From: an uncultured Bacilli bacterium
Lineage (GTDB): Bacteria; Bacillota_I; Bacilli_A; RF39; UBA660
DNA: 42,083 bases
Direction: 5' to 3'
Assembly: GCA_947627925.1 (NCBI GenBank)
Contig: CANQXW010000006.1
Span: 1-42,083, forward strand
This document shows positions 1 to 9,493 of this stretch, in pieces. Position 1 is the first letter of the stretch, and each line of letters opens with the position of its first letter. The notes beneath the pieces are model-generated. The model had not been told where the DNA came from. It made no database searches and worked only from the letters and a program-made list of their open reading frames with translations. Position numbers and translations under genes: made by a program.

Positions 1-107
1 AAAATAATTTATGTTGACAACTACATAAATACTTCTATTCTTCTTATCTTATATGTTTATTATATAACACCCCCCCCGGTGTCAAGTTTTGAATTTTATT
101 TTGTTGT
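1..107 (-). repeat. Dispersed repeat copy A: cassette promoter/leader with G8 spacer, near-identical to 17388-17494; cropped by the window edge
   Basis: Direct comparison of bp 1-107 with 17388-17494 shows about two mismatches. Minus strand reads TTGACA (80-85), 15-nt spacer containing G8 (C70-77 on plus), TATAAT (59-64). Confidence 0.9.
59..85 (-). promoter_or_regulatory. SigA-like promoter with poly-G spacer, copy A
   Basis: Minus strand: TTGACA-CCGGGGGGGGTGTTA-TATAAT. Confidence 0.75.
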
Positions 108-170
108 AAACTTAAAAAACGGGGACTCCCATTCCCTTTTATTTTTAATTTTTTTGCGCTATAATTTTTT

Positions 171-305
171 TGGAAAACATAGATTAAAACGTTGTCCAAA
201 TTTTATATTATTTTATATGACCTGAGAAATAATTGAAAATTACTACAATCTATGTTTTCCCCCTTTTAAAAACAAGTGGATAGTTTTGATGCTATCCACT
301 TTTAT
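171..305 (+). ncRNA. Candidate structured RNA: 14-bp closing stem followed by a terminator hairpin
   Basis: TATAAT at 160-165; GGAAAACATAGATT (172-185) is the perfect reverse complement of AATCTATGTTTTCC (247-260); internal TAATT-GAA-AATTA hairpin; AAGTGGATAG/CTATCCACTT hairpin (274-301) plus T-run. The -35 is weak. Confidence 0.35.
274..301. terminator. Bidirectional intrinsic terminator
   Basis: 10-bp stem AAGTGGATAG / CTATCCACTT with T-rich flanks on both strands, just after the stop of the minus-strand gene at 302. Confidence 0.7.
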
Positions 306-907
306 ATTAAATTTATATTAATTATTTTTTGATTTTCTATTTCTATTTCATAGATATCATAAGGTGTATCACTATCATCATAGATAATATTATTATTAAA
401 TTCTAATATTAGATTTTCATCTAAATTATAACCAATTTTTGCATATTTAAGTAAAAAACCTAAAATAGTTCTTTTATGTGTATACAAAGCTATAATTTGA
501 TTCTCTTTACTTACTTTTTTAATAAATGAATCTAATCTATATCCAACATCTTTTAAAGATTCACCTCCAGGTAGTTTATAAGTAAATTCTCTTTCTTGTA
601 TTCCCTTTAACATTTGCATATTTTTACTTCCTAAGCTACCCACTTTACAATCATTTAATTCTTCAGCCATATTTATTTCTAAATCTAATTTATTAGCTAA
701 ATATTTAGCACTTGCTAAAGAACTACTTTGAAAAGAAGCATAAATTTTCTCTACTTCTTGTAAGTCTTTTACTAAACTTATTTTAGAAGCATTATCTTCT
801 CCTTCTAAAGAAAGAGGCCTAGTCATTCTAATCATATCTAAATTAGCATCATAATTATAATTTAAACCATCAAGCAAGGCATTATTACTAATTAAATATA
901 GTTTCAT
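302..907 (-). CDS. Histidine-phosphatase-superfamily-like protein, degenerate N-terminal motif
   Basis: Start placed at the internal Met (MKLYLI...) at 907. Fold-like pattern MKLYLIsnn...IALYTHKRTILGFLLK, but the RHG motif is absent. Confidence 0.55.
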   Translation of the reverse strand: MKLYLISNNALLDGLNYNYDANLDMIRMTRPLSLEGEDNASKISLVKDLQEVEKIYASFQSSSLASAKYLANKLDLEINMAEELNDCKVGSLGSKNMQMLKGIQEREFTYKLPGGESLKDVGYRLDSFIKKVSKENQIIALYTHKRTILGFLLKYAKIGYNLDENLILEFNNNIIYDDSDTPYDIYEIEIENQKIININLI

Positions 908-2006
908 CTTCTTCACTTTCCTCATATTCAATTTCTTTAGGACTATCTTTTAACTTATCAAGTTCAACATTCCGAATACTTTGAAATCTTTTCGTAATTT
1001 TTTCGGTAGTAATATGTAAATCATCTAAACTTTGATTAACACTCTTAACACTTTTAGATAACTTATCCCATCTTTCTTTATAACGATTAAATTCTACTCC
1101 TAATTTATCTAATTCTTCATGAATAACTTTCGCATATTTATCTCTTTCCATATTCTTTAAAATCATACTAATAATTGATAAAGTACTAATTAAAGTTGTA
1201 GGTCCTGTTATCCATACTTTTCTCTCATAAGCATAATTAATAAGTTCGGGATGATAAGCATTAATCTCCGCAAAGATGGCCTCCGCTGGTAAGAACATAA
1301 TTGCTTCATCACTAGTCTCTCCAGGAATTATATATTTATCTTTAATCGCATTAATATGTTTTTTAACATCACTTTCAAATTCTTTTTCATAAGAATTACG
1401 TTCATCACGACTTCGATTTTTATCGACCATTCTTTGATAATTTTCTAAAGGAAATTTACTATCAATGGCAATTGTTCCTAAAGGAGCTGGAGCATATAAA
1501 AGGCAATCCGCAATAGCCCCATTGCTCATTTTATGTTGAATGCTATATATACCACTTGAGGATGGGCCAAAAGCATTATTTAAAATATATTCTAAATTAA
1601 CTTCACCAAAGGTCCCTCTTGTTTTCTTATCTGTTAAGACACTTTGCAAAGAAACAATTTCGGTATTTAAACCATCTATTTTCTTTTGGGCTTCATCAAT
1701 CTTATTCAATCTTTCTAAAACATTCATAAAAGTTTTATTACTTTTTTCAAAGTTTTCGGAAAGTTGATTATTAACCCGATCATTGATTAAATTAAGTTTA
1801 TATTCAATTTTATTATCTAATACTTCAAAATCACTGCGTAAATCTTTACTAAAATTTAATTTAAAATCCCCAATTTCTTTAGTAAAAGAAGTTTCTAATT
1901 TTCCCATTCTTTCAATTAAATCTTTGCTACCATTATTTTTTAATATTAAGATAATTAATAAAATGATAACTAAAGCTAAAATTCCTATAATTATATAATC
2001 AAGCAT
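888..2006 (-). CDS. rmuC: RmuC family DNA recombination protein
   Basis: N-terminal TM, coiled coil, then TRGTFGEVNLEYIL...IDSKFPLENYQR...FLPAEAIFAEI...ITGPTTLISTL. Confidence 0.9.
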   Translation of the reverse strand: MLDYIIIGILALVIILLIILILKNNGSKDLIERMGKLETSFTKEIGDFKLNFSKDLRSDFEVLDNKIEYKLNLINDRVNNQLSENFEKSNKTFMNVLERLNKIDEAQKKIDGLNTEIVSLQSVLTDKKTRGTFGEVNLEYILNNAFGPSSSGIYSIQHKMSNGAIADCLLYAPAPLGTIAIDSKFPLENYQRMVDKNRSRDERNSYEKEFESDVKKHINAIKDKYIIPGETSDEAIMFLPAEAIFAEINAYHPELINYAYERKVWITGPTTLISTLSIISMILKNMERDKYAKVIHEELDKLGVEFNRYKERWDKLSKSVKSVNQSLDDLHITTEKITKRFQSIRNVELDKLKDSPKEIEYEESEEDETIFN

Positions 2007-2054
2007 ATTAAACCTCCATATGTTCTATATCTAAATTATAACATTTATTAATTG

Positions 2055-2074
2055 AAAAAAGAAGATTACTCTTC
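2055..2074 (-). terminator. Intrinsic terminator overlapping a stop codon
   Basis: Minus: AAGAAGA-GTAA-TCTTCTTTTTT. Confidence 0.6.
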
Positions 2075-2722
2075 TTTATCGCTAGCATTAATTTTAAATT
2101 TAGGATAAGATTCGGCAATGTGCCGATAAAAAACTGAATTTTTCTTTAACCAATTGGTAACCTTTTTTCTAATTAATTCTGTATTATCAACATGATGTTT
2201 ACTAATTTCTTTTTTAATTTTATTCATAACATTGAAGGAAATTATATTATCTACTAGATAAATTACTAATAATATAATAGCGACAATATTTCTAACTATT
2301 ACGGGAATAGAAGTTAAAATATTAAGAAGAAATGGATTTAAAATATAAAAGATAAAGGTTCCTAAAATGCCAAATGGTAACATTGTCTCTAAACAAATAC
2401 GACCATTAATATTAAATTTCTTTTTCGAATAATCCCACCATCTAGCTTTAAATAATTTTTCCATAATATAAGATGTAAAATATTCTAAAACTGAACAAAT
2501 TAAAATAGATTTTAAGAAAACTTCTAAAATATCAGCCTTTTCATTGCCCATTAAAAATAAGATTCCTAAAACACCATAACCATAAATTGGACAAATGGGC
2601 CCGATTAAAAAGCCGCGATTAACAAATCTTTTTAATTCAAATAATTTACAAGTTACTTCTAGTAACCAACCTAAAAATGAATAAATAATAAATAAAAGAA
2701 AAAATGTTGTAAACTTCTCCAT
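2066..2722 (-). CDS. Putative ABC-transporter type IV / CmpB-like integral membrane protein
   Basis: SFLGWLLEV...NRGFLIGPICPIYGYG...YFTSYIMEKLFKARWWDYS pattern; SD AGAGGTG before ATG at 2722. Confidence 0.7.
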   Translation of the reverse strand: MEKFTTFFLLFIIYSFLGWLLEVTCKLFELKRFVNRGFLIGPICPIYGYGVLGILFLMGNEKADILEVFLKSILICSVLEYFTSYIMEKLFKARWWDYSKKKFNINGRICLETMLPFGILGTFIFYILNPFLLNILTSIPVIVRNIVAIILLVIYLVDNIISFNVMNKIKKEISKHHVDNTELIRKKVTNWLKKNSVFYRHIAESYPKFKINASDKEE

Positions 2723-2775
2723 ATGCACCTCTAACTAATCTAATTATAACTTAACCAAGGCAAAATAACAATTAA

Positions 2776-2803
2776 AAAGAAGCAAGTTACCTCACTTCTT
2801 AAT
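2776..2803 (-). terminator. Intrinsic terminator after the large surface protein
   Basis: Minus: AAGAAGTGAGGTAACTTGCTTCTTTTT, hairpin plus U-run. Confidence 0.6.
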
Positions 2804-5800
2804 TATGATATTTATATTTCTTTTTGATTATTTTTCCATTACTAGTACAAATTAGCACAATAGATACTCCTAATATTAAAGATCCTATTATATATAGAGC
2901 AATCATTTTTGGCGATAACCAAATATTAGATGTTTCATCTGCTACACTAGGATTAGGATCTCGATTAAGAGATTTTTCTAATTCTTTCGCTCTCGTAGTT
3001 CCTTTATTAATAATACCATCTTCTCTATTTTCGGTATTTGGATATGTATGGCCATTTACCTCATTATTAGAAGAGTTATTTTCATTACTATTAGGAATAC
3101 TTACTTCATCATCATCTGAATAATTATTATTGCTACTACTATTGTTATTATTACTATTATTTGAATTACTATTATTACTATTAGCAGAATTATTATTATT
3201 TGAAGATGGAGTATTTATACTACCATTATTAGTATTAGAATTATTGTTAACATGATTATCATTATTCACATTATTATTGTTTTGATTACTACTATTGTTG
3301 TTATTAACGTTATTATCATTAGTATTAGTATCGCTATTATTATTGTCATTACTACTATCATGATTATTATCGTTATTGTTAGTGTTGTTATTATCTGGAG
3401 TAGTTGGTTCGTCCATTCCCGGTTCATCAAATCCTGGTCCATCAAATCCAGGACTACTAGGATTATTTGGTGTACCACTAGGCTTTTCTTCTTTAATCCA
3501 AGTAACTGTTGCGGTTACCCTACCTTCATTACCATAATCATCAACAAATGTGAAAGTGAAACTACCATTTTTGTCAAAAACATGAGTATCACTACCACCA
3601 TTATTCGTAATTTTAATATGCTTACTAGCTTTTACTAATTTAGCTGTTACTGGACCAGTTGTTTCTTCTACAATATCATATTCTACTTCCGCCGTTGGGG
3701 TAGTTTTAGATATAGCATTTTCAAAAAGACTTATGGATGCCGCACTCATAAAGCTTCGACCATCGCCATCACATTCTACACCCACTAACTTAACATACTT
3801 AGTTTCAACTGGACTTGCAAAAACGGCATATTTCGCATTTTTATTTGAAACCCAATTTAGACTATTTGAAGTTTTAACTAAAGTCCAATCATCATCATTA
3901 CCTGTCTCGCTAACATAGATTTCCGCCTTAGTAACAATACCATTAACACCTGATTGACGAGGAACATATTCTAAAGCTGAAATGACTGTAGGTTCCTTAA
4001 GTTCTATAATAAAGTAACGATCTTTATCTGAGCCATCCCAATTAGTATGCCAAACGGTATTTAAATCATCATCCAAAGCATTTTTGGCATCTTGATTTTC
4101 ACTTCGACCTTTTTCTTCAGAAGATACTTTATAAACGTCCAAGTTTTGGGCATCAACATATAAGTATTCATCACTTTCCCCAATGGCAGTAAATTCTAAA
4201 GTCATTGGCTCACTAGCTAAATAATTATCATGGCGTCCTACTCTAATGTCAATATTTTTATTACCCGTTAAATCCGGAGCAACTTCACTTAATTTTTGCC
4301 ATGCGCTATCATCTTCACTCGTAAGTTTCCATTCTACAGCTTCTTTTTTATAGCCGCCCTTTTTATTATTGCCATTTTCAACATCGACATTTATTGTATT
4401 TTCTTTATCACTATAAGCGATTTCCGGAGCTAATATGGCTCTTTCAATCGGAATATCATAAACAGTTTCATTATCGCCAATAATTTTAATTAAAATTTCG
4501 GTTTCTTCATGAATAGTATCTACTTCACTATCCGTAAGTTCATGGGCAAGCCCTTCGACATTAGCACTCCAGTTAAGGCTGTCAAGACTATATTGCCAAA
4601 CCGCACCCTCACTAATAATTTTTTCATTTAACTTAATTTTACCAGCATCATCACCATCAAAGGAGAAGGAAGCCATTTCTTCATGACTATCTAATAGATA
4701 CGTAGCTACTTGCCGAGCCGCCCTTGCTTGGATATAGGCATCATCTGGAAGATTTTTTACTTCTTCTAGAACTTTTTCGGTTAAATTAGCAAGCATTACT
4801 TTATAAGTATCGGTATGCATTTTATTCATAATTTGGTTTAATAAATCATCCATTGGTAAAGGATAATTCTTTAAAGTTTCCGTTATTCTTTTAGCTAAAT
4901 CATAATAATCAGTATCTTTAGATCCTTCCATTGCTTCAATTAAACCAAGCCAAGCATCAAAATTAATTTCTTGAACTTTTAACGCCCCTTCATAAATAGC
5001 TTTTTTAATTTCTTTATCGCTATAAACATCAGCAAGCATTAAAATTTTCTCCGCTTTATTATAATTATCTAAATCATCCCAAGCTGCTTGAGAAAGCAAA
5101 ACATAACTAGCTGGGTAAGATCCGACATAAGAGCCATCACCCCAACCATTAGGCATTCTTACCGAAAGCTTTTCGGTTTTACCTGATTGACCCCAGCCAG
5201 AAACATCATTACCAAGTTCCCAATATTTTTGACCATTTTTAAGAGTCATAAAGATATAAGCGGCATGACCAGGTTGCGAAATAACACTAGATGGTACACC
5301 ATATGAACCATGAATGTTAGAACCGGTTTTGGATAAACCTCCACAAACAGAACCTTCTTCAAACACAATCCATAATTTTGGATAACCTTTTTGATAAGTT
5401 ATTTGATAATCACTTTCGGTGAATATATTTTTATCTTCAAAATATTCTCCATCATTAAAGTGATAAGCGTATTTTAAATTACCATGGGTTTTATTATTCC
5501 ATTCACTTTCTCTCGCTGGATCATAATATTTATCTAAAGTATAATCATAACCAAATTGATAATTGATATAAGAATAAGGGTTTTTACTATTATTTAATCT
5601 GGTAAAATCATTAAGCCATATAATCTCTTCATCATCGATAATATTATTCATGATATAACGCATTTCTTCAATGCTTAAATTCGTAAAGATATCATTCTCT
5701 AATTTACCGGCTTTATATAGCTTTTTATAAATTAAATAACGATCAATGGCATCAGAACCATTAGGATCATGAGGATCTTCTGGAGCTCCACTAATCCAAG

Positions 5801-6905
5801 TACCAACACTAGCGGAATGAGTTAAAGATAAAGTAATAGCCATCTTTTTATATAAAAGGCCATCTTTTTCATCTTCAAAGTCACTACCATAAGTATTGAA
5901 TAAATTTTTTAATAATTCTAAAGAAGTAACATAATTACCATCAGGTTTACCACCAAGTAAATACATCTCTAAAGTTTCTTCATCATCAAAAAGAACATTA
6001 ACAACATCTTGATATTCATTACTATAATTAAATAATGATTGTAAAGTATCATAACCTATTCTCTTAACAAATTCTCTTTTTAATAAAGTTAGATTATAAG
6101 AATCTAAATTAGAAAAATCGCCTTCTTCAATACTGGTTTTATAATCATTAATTTGATTATTATATTCTTCGACTTTACTAATGATTGGATATTCTTGATA
6201 TTCTTTACTATAACCTTCTTTAATAAATTTAGCATCAGCATAAACCGCATCATCATGCCAATGGCTATACCAAGAATTACCATTTTCATCGGCAGCTAAT
6301 CTTAAATAGTTAACTTTAGTTTTTTCTCCAGTTTCGGATTCATTATATAGGCTAATATGAACATAATCAGCTTTATCCCAACCTTTTTTTAATTCTGAGT
6401 TATAAACAGCTTGCCAATCTTCCCCATCCATAGAGGTATAAATGGTAAAACGAACTCCACTGTTATAATAAGTGGAAGTTTGCGCCGCATCAACCCCAAC
6501 ATAAGATTCAAAATAATCATATGGTAAGTTAGAAACATCATAAACTAAATTAGATGTTGCCCATGCGGAAAGCCCTTTAATGAAGGTTCTCGCTTCATTT
6601 TGCCCATCTTCATCAAGGTCTAGATTAACCGTAATAAGACCACTAGAGCTATTTTTATCTTTTCTTAAATAATAACCACTTTTAACAAAAGATTTACTTT
6701 CCACATAATCAATATCGGAAAGATATAAGATATTTTCTGTATCATATGGCAAATTATCAACTCTAGCTAAATATTGGCTATGATCATCGGCCTCAACTGC
6801 TCTATAATAGGCTTTAGTTGATAAAAACATTGTGCAAATAAGCATGCAAGACATAAAACCAAAAATTATATTTTTAAAAATTTTACTTTTAAATAATTTT
6901 TTCAT
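2799..6905 (-). CDS. Large cell-surface protein: signal peptide, NPCBM-like and discoidin (F5/8 C)-like domains, Asn/Ser stalk, C-terminal TM with basic tail
   Basis: N-terminal hydrophobic signal; VRFTIYTSMDGEDWQAVYNSEL; NALDDDLNTVWHTNWDGSDKDRYFIIELKEPTVISALEYVPRQ...KAEIYVS; long N/S/D tract; ALYIIGSLILGVSIVLICTSNGKIIKKK. Confidence 0.75.
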   Translation of the reverse strand: MKKLFKSKIFKNIIFGFMSCMLICTMFLSTKAYYRAVEADDHSQYLARVDNLPYDTENILYLSDIDYVESKSFVKSGYYLRKDKNSSSGLITVNLDLDEDGQNEARTFIKGLSAWATSNLVYDVSNLPYDYFESYVGVDAAQTSTYYNSGVRFTIYTSMDGEDWQAVYNSELKKGWDKADYVHISLYNESETGEKTKVNYLRLAADENGNSWYSHWHDDAVYADAKFIKEGYSKEYQEYPIISKVEEYNNQINDYKTSIEEGDFSNLDSYNLTLLKREFVKRIGYDTLQSLFNYSNEYQDVVNVLFDDEETLEMYLLGGKPDGNYVTSLELLKNLFNTYGSDFEDEKDGLLYKKMAITLSLTHSASVGTWISGAPEDPHDPNGSDAIDRYLIYKKLYKAGKLENDIFTNLSIEEMRYIMNNIIDDEEIIWLNDFTRLNNSKNPYSYINYQFGYDYTLDKYYDPARESEWNNKTHGNLKYAYHFNDGEYFEDKNIFTESDYQITYQKGYPKLWIVFEEGSVCGGLSKTGSNIHGSYGVPSSVISQPGHAAYIFMTLKNGQKYWELGNDVSGWGQSGKTEKLSVRMPNGWGDGSYVGSYPASYVLLSQAAWDDLDNYNKAEKILMLADVYSDKEIKKAIYEGALKVQEINFDAWLGLIEAMEGSKDTDYYDLAKRITETLKNYPLPMDDLLNQIMNKMHTDTYKVMLANLTEKVLEEVKNLPDDAYIQARAARQVATYLLDSHEEMASFSFDGDDAGKIKLNEKIISEGAVWQYSLDSLNWSANVEGLAHELTDSEVDTIHEETEILIKIIGDNETVYDIPIERAILAPEIAYSDKENTINVDVENGNNKKGGYKKEAVEWKLTSEDDSAWQKLSEVAPDLTGNKNIDIRVGRHDNYLASEPMTLEFTAIGESDEYLYVDAQNLDVYKVSSEEKGRSENQDAKNALDDDLNTVWHTNWDGSDKDRYFIIELKEPTVISALEYVPRQSGVNGIVTKAEIYVSETGNDDDWTLVKTSNSLNWVSNKNAKYAVFASPVETKYVKLVGVECDGDGRSFMSAASISLFENAISKTTPTAEVEYDIVEETTGPVTAKLVKASKHIKITNNGGSDTHVFDKNGSFTFTFVDDYGNEGRVTATVTWIKEEKPSGTPNNPSSPGFDGPGFDEPGMDEPTTPDNNNTNNNDNNHDSSNDNNNSDTNTNDNNVNNNNSSNQNNNNVNNDNHVNNNSNTNNGSINTPSSNNNNSANSNNSNSNNSNNNNSSSNNNYSDDDEVSIPNSNENNSSNNEVNGHTYPNTENREDGIINKGTTRAKELEKSLNRDPNPSVADETSNIWLSPKMIALYIIGSLILGVSIVLICTSNGKIIKKKYKYHN
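3120..3410 (-). repeat. Low-complexity trinucleotide-rich tract coding for an Asn/Ser/Asp stalk
   Basis: Runs of AAT/AAC/AGT-type codons (NNNSNNNNVNNDN...). Confidence 0.85.
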
Positions 6906-7075
6906 CTTAAACCCACCTCTTCTTTGTGAATTATATTATATATTATCATATGCCATTTGGCAATGAAATTTAAAAAGATTAAGGCAAATAATGTAAAGGT
7001 AAAACTAGTATATTTTATGGTCTTAAATCTAGTCGTATTAATAATTATCAGTTATAATATTTTTGGTGATTATTT

Positions 7076-7762
7076 ATGGATATCAATTCTCTTCTAAATC
7101 CTTATATTGATTTAAAATATAAAGATTTTCAAAGTAAAATATGTAAAACTAAATATCCAATTTTGGGAGTCAAAATTCCCCTTTTAAGAAAAATAGCTAA
7201 AGATTTGTTAAAACAATATAATTACCAAACTATTTTAGAAAACTTAAATGATGATTCTTTTGAAAGCATCATGCTTGAAGGTTTAATTATAGGTATGGCT
7301 CCCCTTTCTTATGAAGATACTCTATCCTTAATTCAAGAATATCTTCCTAAAATTGATAATTGGGCTTTAAATGATTTATTTTGTAGTAGTCTTAAAATTG
7401 TGAAAGATCACAAAAAAGAATTTTGGCATTTTTTAAAACCTTATTTTAAAAGTAGTAAAGAATATGAATTAAGATTTGCTTTTGTTATCTTGCTTAATTA
7501 TTATTTAGATGATGCCTATTTAGATCAAGTTTTCGAAAAATGTTTAGAAATAAAAAGTGATTACTATTATGTTAAAATGGCTATTTCGTGGTGCCTAGCT
7601 GAATCTTTAAGCCAAAATTTTACCAAAACTACTCTTTTTATGCAACAAAATAAGGCTTATTTTGATTCTTGGACTTACAATAAGGCTTTACAAAAAGGAA
7701 GAGAGTCTTTAAAAATTTCCGAGAAAGAAAAAGCAATATTACAAAAAATGAAAATAAAATAA
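7076..7762 (+). CDS. DNA alkylation repair protein (AlkD-like HEAT-repeat family)
   Basis: GVKIPLLRKIAKDL...IDNWALNDLFCSSLK...AISWCLAESL pattern. Confidence 0.8.
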   Translation: MDINSLLNPYIDLKYKDFQSKICKTKYPILGVKIPLLRKIAKDLLKQYNYQTILENLNDDSFESIMLEGLIIGMAPLSYEDTLSLIQEYLPKIDNWALNDLFCSSLKIVKDHKKEFWHFLKPYFKSSKEYELRFAFVILLNYYLDDAYLDQVFEKCLEIKSDYYYVKMAISWCLAESLSQNFTKTTLFMQQNKAYFDSWTYNKALQKGRESLKISEKEKAILQKMKIK

Positions 7763-7862
7763 ATCTTAAGAAATACTTAATTTGAAAGTAAAAAGTGTTA
7801 AATCAAAGTTCTTTAATTTACTTCTTTAGATAAACTATGATAAAATTAAATTGGTGATTAAG

Positions 7863-8222
7863 ATGGAATGTTTATTTTGCAAAATAATTAAGGGCGAAGT
7901 TCCTAGTTATAAATTATATGAAGATGAGGATGTTATTGTCATTTTAGATGCTTATCCTGATGTTGATGGTCATACTTTAGTAATTCCGAAAAAACATTAT
8001 GATACTTTTAGGGATATTCCGGATGATTTAGTTTTACATATTAATGAGATAGCCAAAAAATATGCTAATCATATTATGGAGAGATTAAATGCTAAAGAAT
8101 TAACCTTAGCGGTTAATTATGGTAATTCCCAAAAGATAAAACACTATCATTTACATTTATTACCTAATCATGGCTTAAGAGCCGAAAAAACTCCTCAAGA
8201 AGTTTATGAGGTTTTAAAATAA
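7863..8222 (+). CDS. HIT family protein
   Basis: CLFCKIIKGEVPSYKLYED...HYHLHLLPNHG; GGTGATT SD before ATG 7863. Confidence 0.92.
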   Translation: MECLFCKIIKGEVPSYKLYEDEDVIVILDAYPDVDGHTLVIPKKHYDTFRDIPDDLVLHINEIAKKYANHIMERLNAKELTLAVNYGNSQKIKHYHLHLLPNHGLRAEKTPQEVYEVLK

Positions 8223-9442
8223 TGGCAAGACTAAAAAAAAGAGTTAAGAAAAAATTAATCTTATTTACTTTTATTTTAGCCGTTATTCTTTTAGGACTAT
8301 TTACTTTTAAATTGGCTTTTAAAGGAAATGACGGAAATGATCATAATCCGATTAAAAACATTTTAGAAAAAGAAGATCCGATTAAAACTTATACCGCTAA
8401 ATTAATTGCCACTGGGGATGGACTTGTCCATTCGCCCCTTTACAATGCGGCTTATAATAGTAGTACCAATACTTATGATTTTAGTAATATGTTAACTTAT
8501 ACCAAAGAAAAACTTCAAGGTTATGATATTAAATATTACAATCAAGAAACAGTTTTTGATACTTCTTCTAAACCTAGTAGTTACCCTATTTTTAATACGC
8601 CAAGTGCTTTTGGTCAAAATATGATTGATGCGGGCTTTAATTTAGTTAGTCTTTCTTCTAATCATTCCATGGACATGGGAGCAAATGGAGCTCGGTTAAG
8701 TGCGGAATGGTGGGAAGGTCAAAATGATATTTTAGCTACGGGTATGGCTTCATCAGAGGAAAAAAGAAATGAACATAAAATAATGAATGCCAATGGAATT
8801 ACTTATACTATGCTTTCTTATACCTATGGCACTAATGGTCTAGGGGGAAGTGCCATTGCAAATGAACCTTATTTAGTTAATCTTTTCTCAGAAGAAGCAG
8901 CCTTAGAAGATATTGCAGCTGTAAGAGATAAAGTCGATATTTTAATTGTTTCCATGCATTGGGGCGATGAATACAAGCAAACGGCGACTGAAAAACAAAG
9001 AGCTCAAGCCAAATTTTTAGCCGATAATGGCGTGGATATTATTTTAGGAACCCACTCTCATTGTATTGAACCTTGGGAATGGATTGATGATACAGTTGTT
9101 TTCTACTCTTTTGGTAATTTTATCTCTAACCAAATGGGCGCAGAACAAGCTTTGGTGCGAAAAGTTGGGGTTGTCGGGATGTTTGCCACATTAGATATTA
9201 CCAAAACTGTGGATACCGAAAATGATACCACGACGATTAAAATTGATAATATTGGGGCTGATTTAAACTATAGCTATCGTTATTACAATAATAACATTCA
9301 TAAAAATGATTATTTAGTAATTCCTTTTAGTAAAATGGAAAGTAAATATTTAAATAATTATGAATCTGTCTATAATGAATTTAGTGAAGTTTTAAAAACT
9401 TATGACAGCAATATTAATATTGAACCCCTTCCAAGCATTTAA
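8222..9442 (+). CDS. CapA family protein (poly-gamma-glutamate/capsule metallophosphatase-like)
   Basis: N-terminal TM; ATGDGLVHSPLY...LSSNHSMDMGANG...VSMHWGDEY...IILGTHSHCIEPWEW...FYSFGNF. Confidence 0.88.
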   Translation: MARLKKRVKKKLILFTFILAVILLGLFTFKLAFKGNDGNDHNPIKNILEKEDPIKTYTAKLIATGDGLVHSPLYNAAYNSSTNTYDFSNMLTYTKEKLQGYDIKYYNQETVFDTSSKPSSYPIFNTPSAFGQNMIDAGFNLVSLSSNHSMDMGANGARLSAEWWEGQNDILATGMASSEEKRNEHKIMNANGITYTMLSYTYGTNGLGGSAIANEPYLVNLFSEEAALEDIAAVRDKVDILIVSMHWGDEYKQTATEKQRAQAKFLADNGVDIILGTHSHCIEPWEWIDDTVVFYSFGNFISNQMGAEQALVRKVGVVGMFATLDITKTVDTENDTTTIKIDNIGADLNYSYRYYNNNIHKNDYLVIPFSKMESKYLNNYESVYNEFSEVLKTYDSNINIEPLPSI

Positions 9443-9465
9443 AAAGGACTCCAACGTCCTTTTTT
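9441..9465 (+). terminator. Intrinsic terminator
   Basis: AAAAAGGAC-TCCAAC-GTCCTTTTT. Confidence 0.75.
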
Positions 9466-9493
9466 AATTTACCTTTTTTCCAATAGGCCACAT

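Noticed and set aside
1540-1998. Plus-strand ORFs antisense to rmuC
   Set aside because: Antisense to a clear gene; no motif or RBS.
3252-3638. 128-aa plus-strand ORF (and 3266-3478 minus)
   Set aside because: Shadow frames of the trinucleotide-rich Asn/Ser stalk of the 1368-aa gene; low complexity, no RBS.
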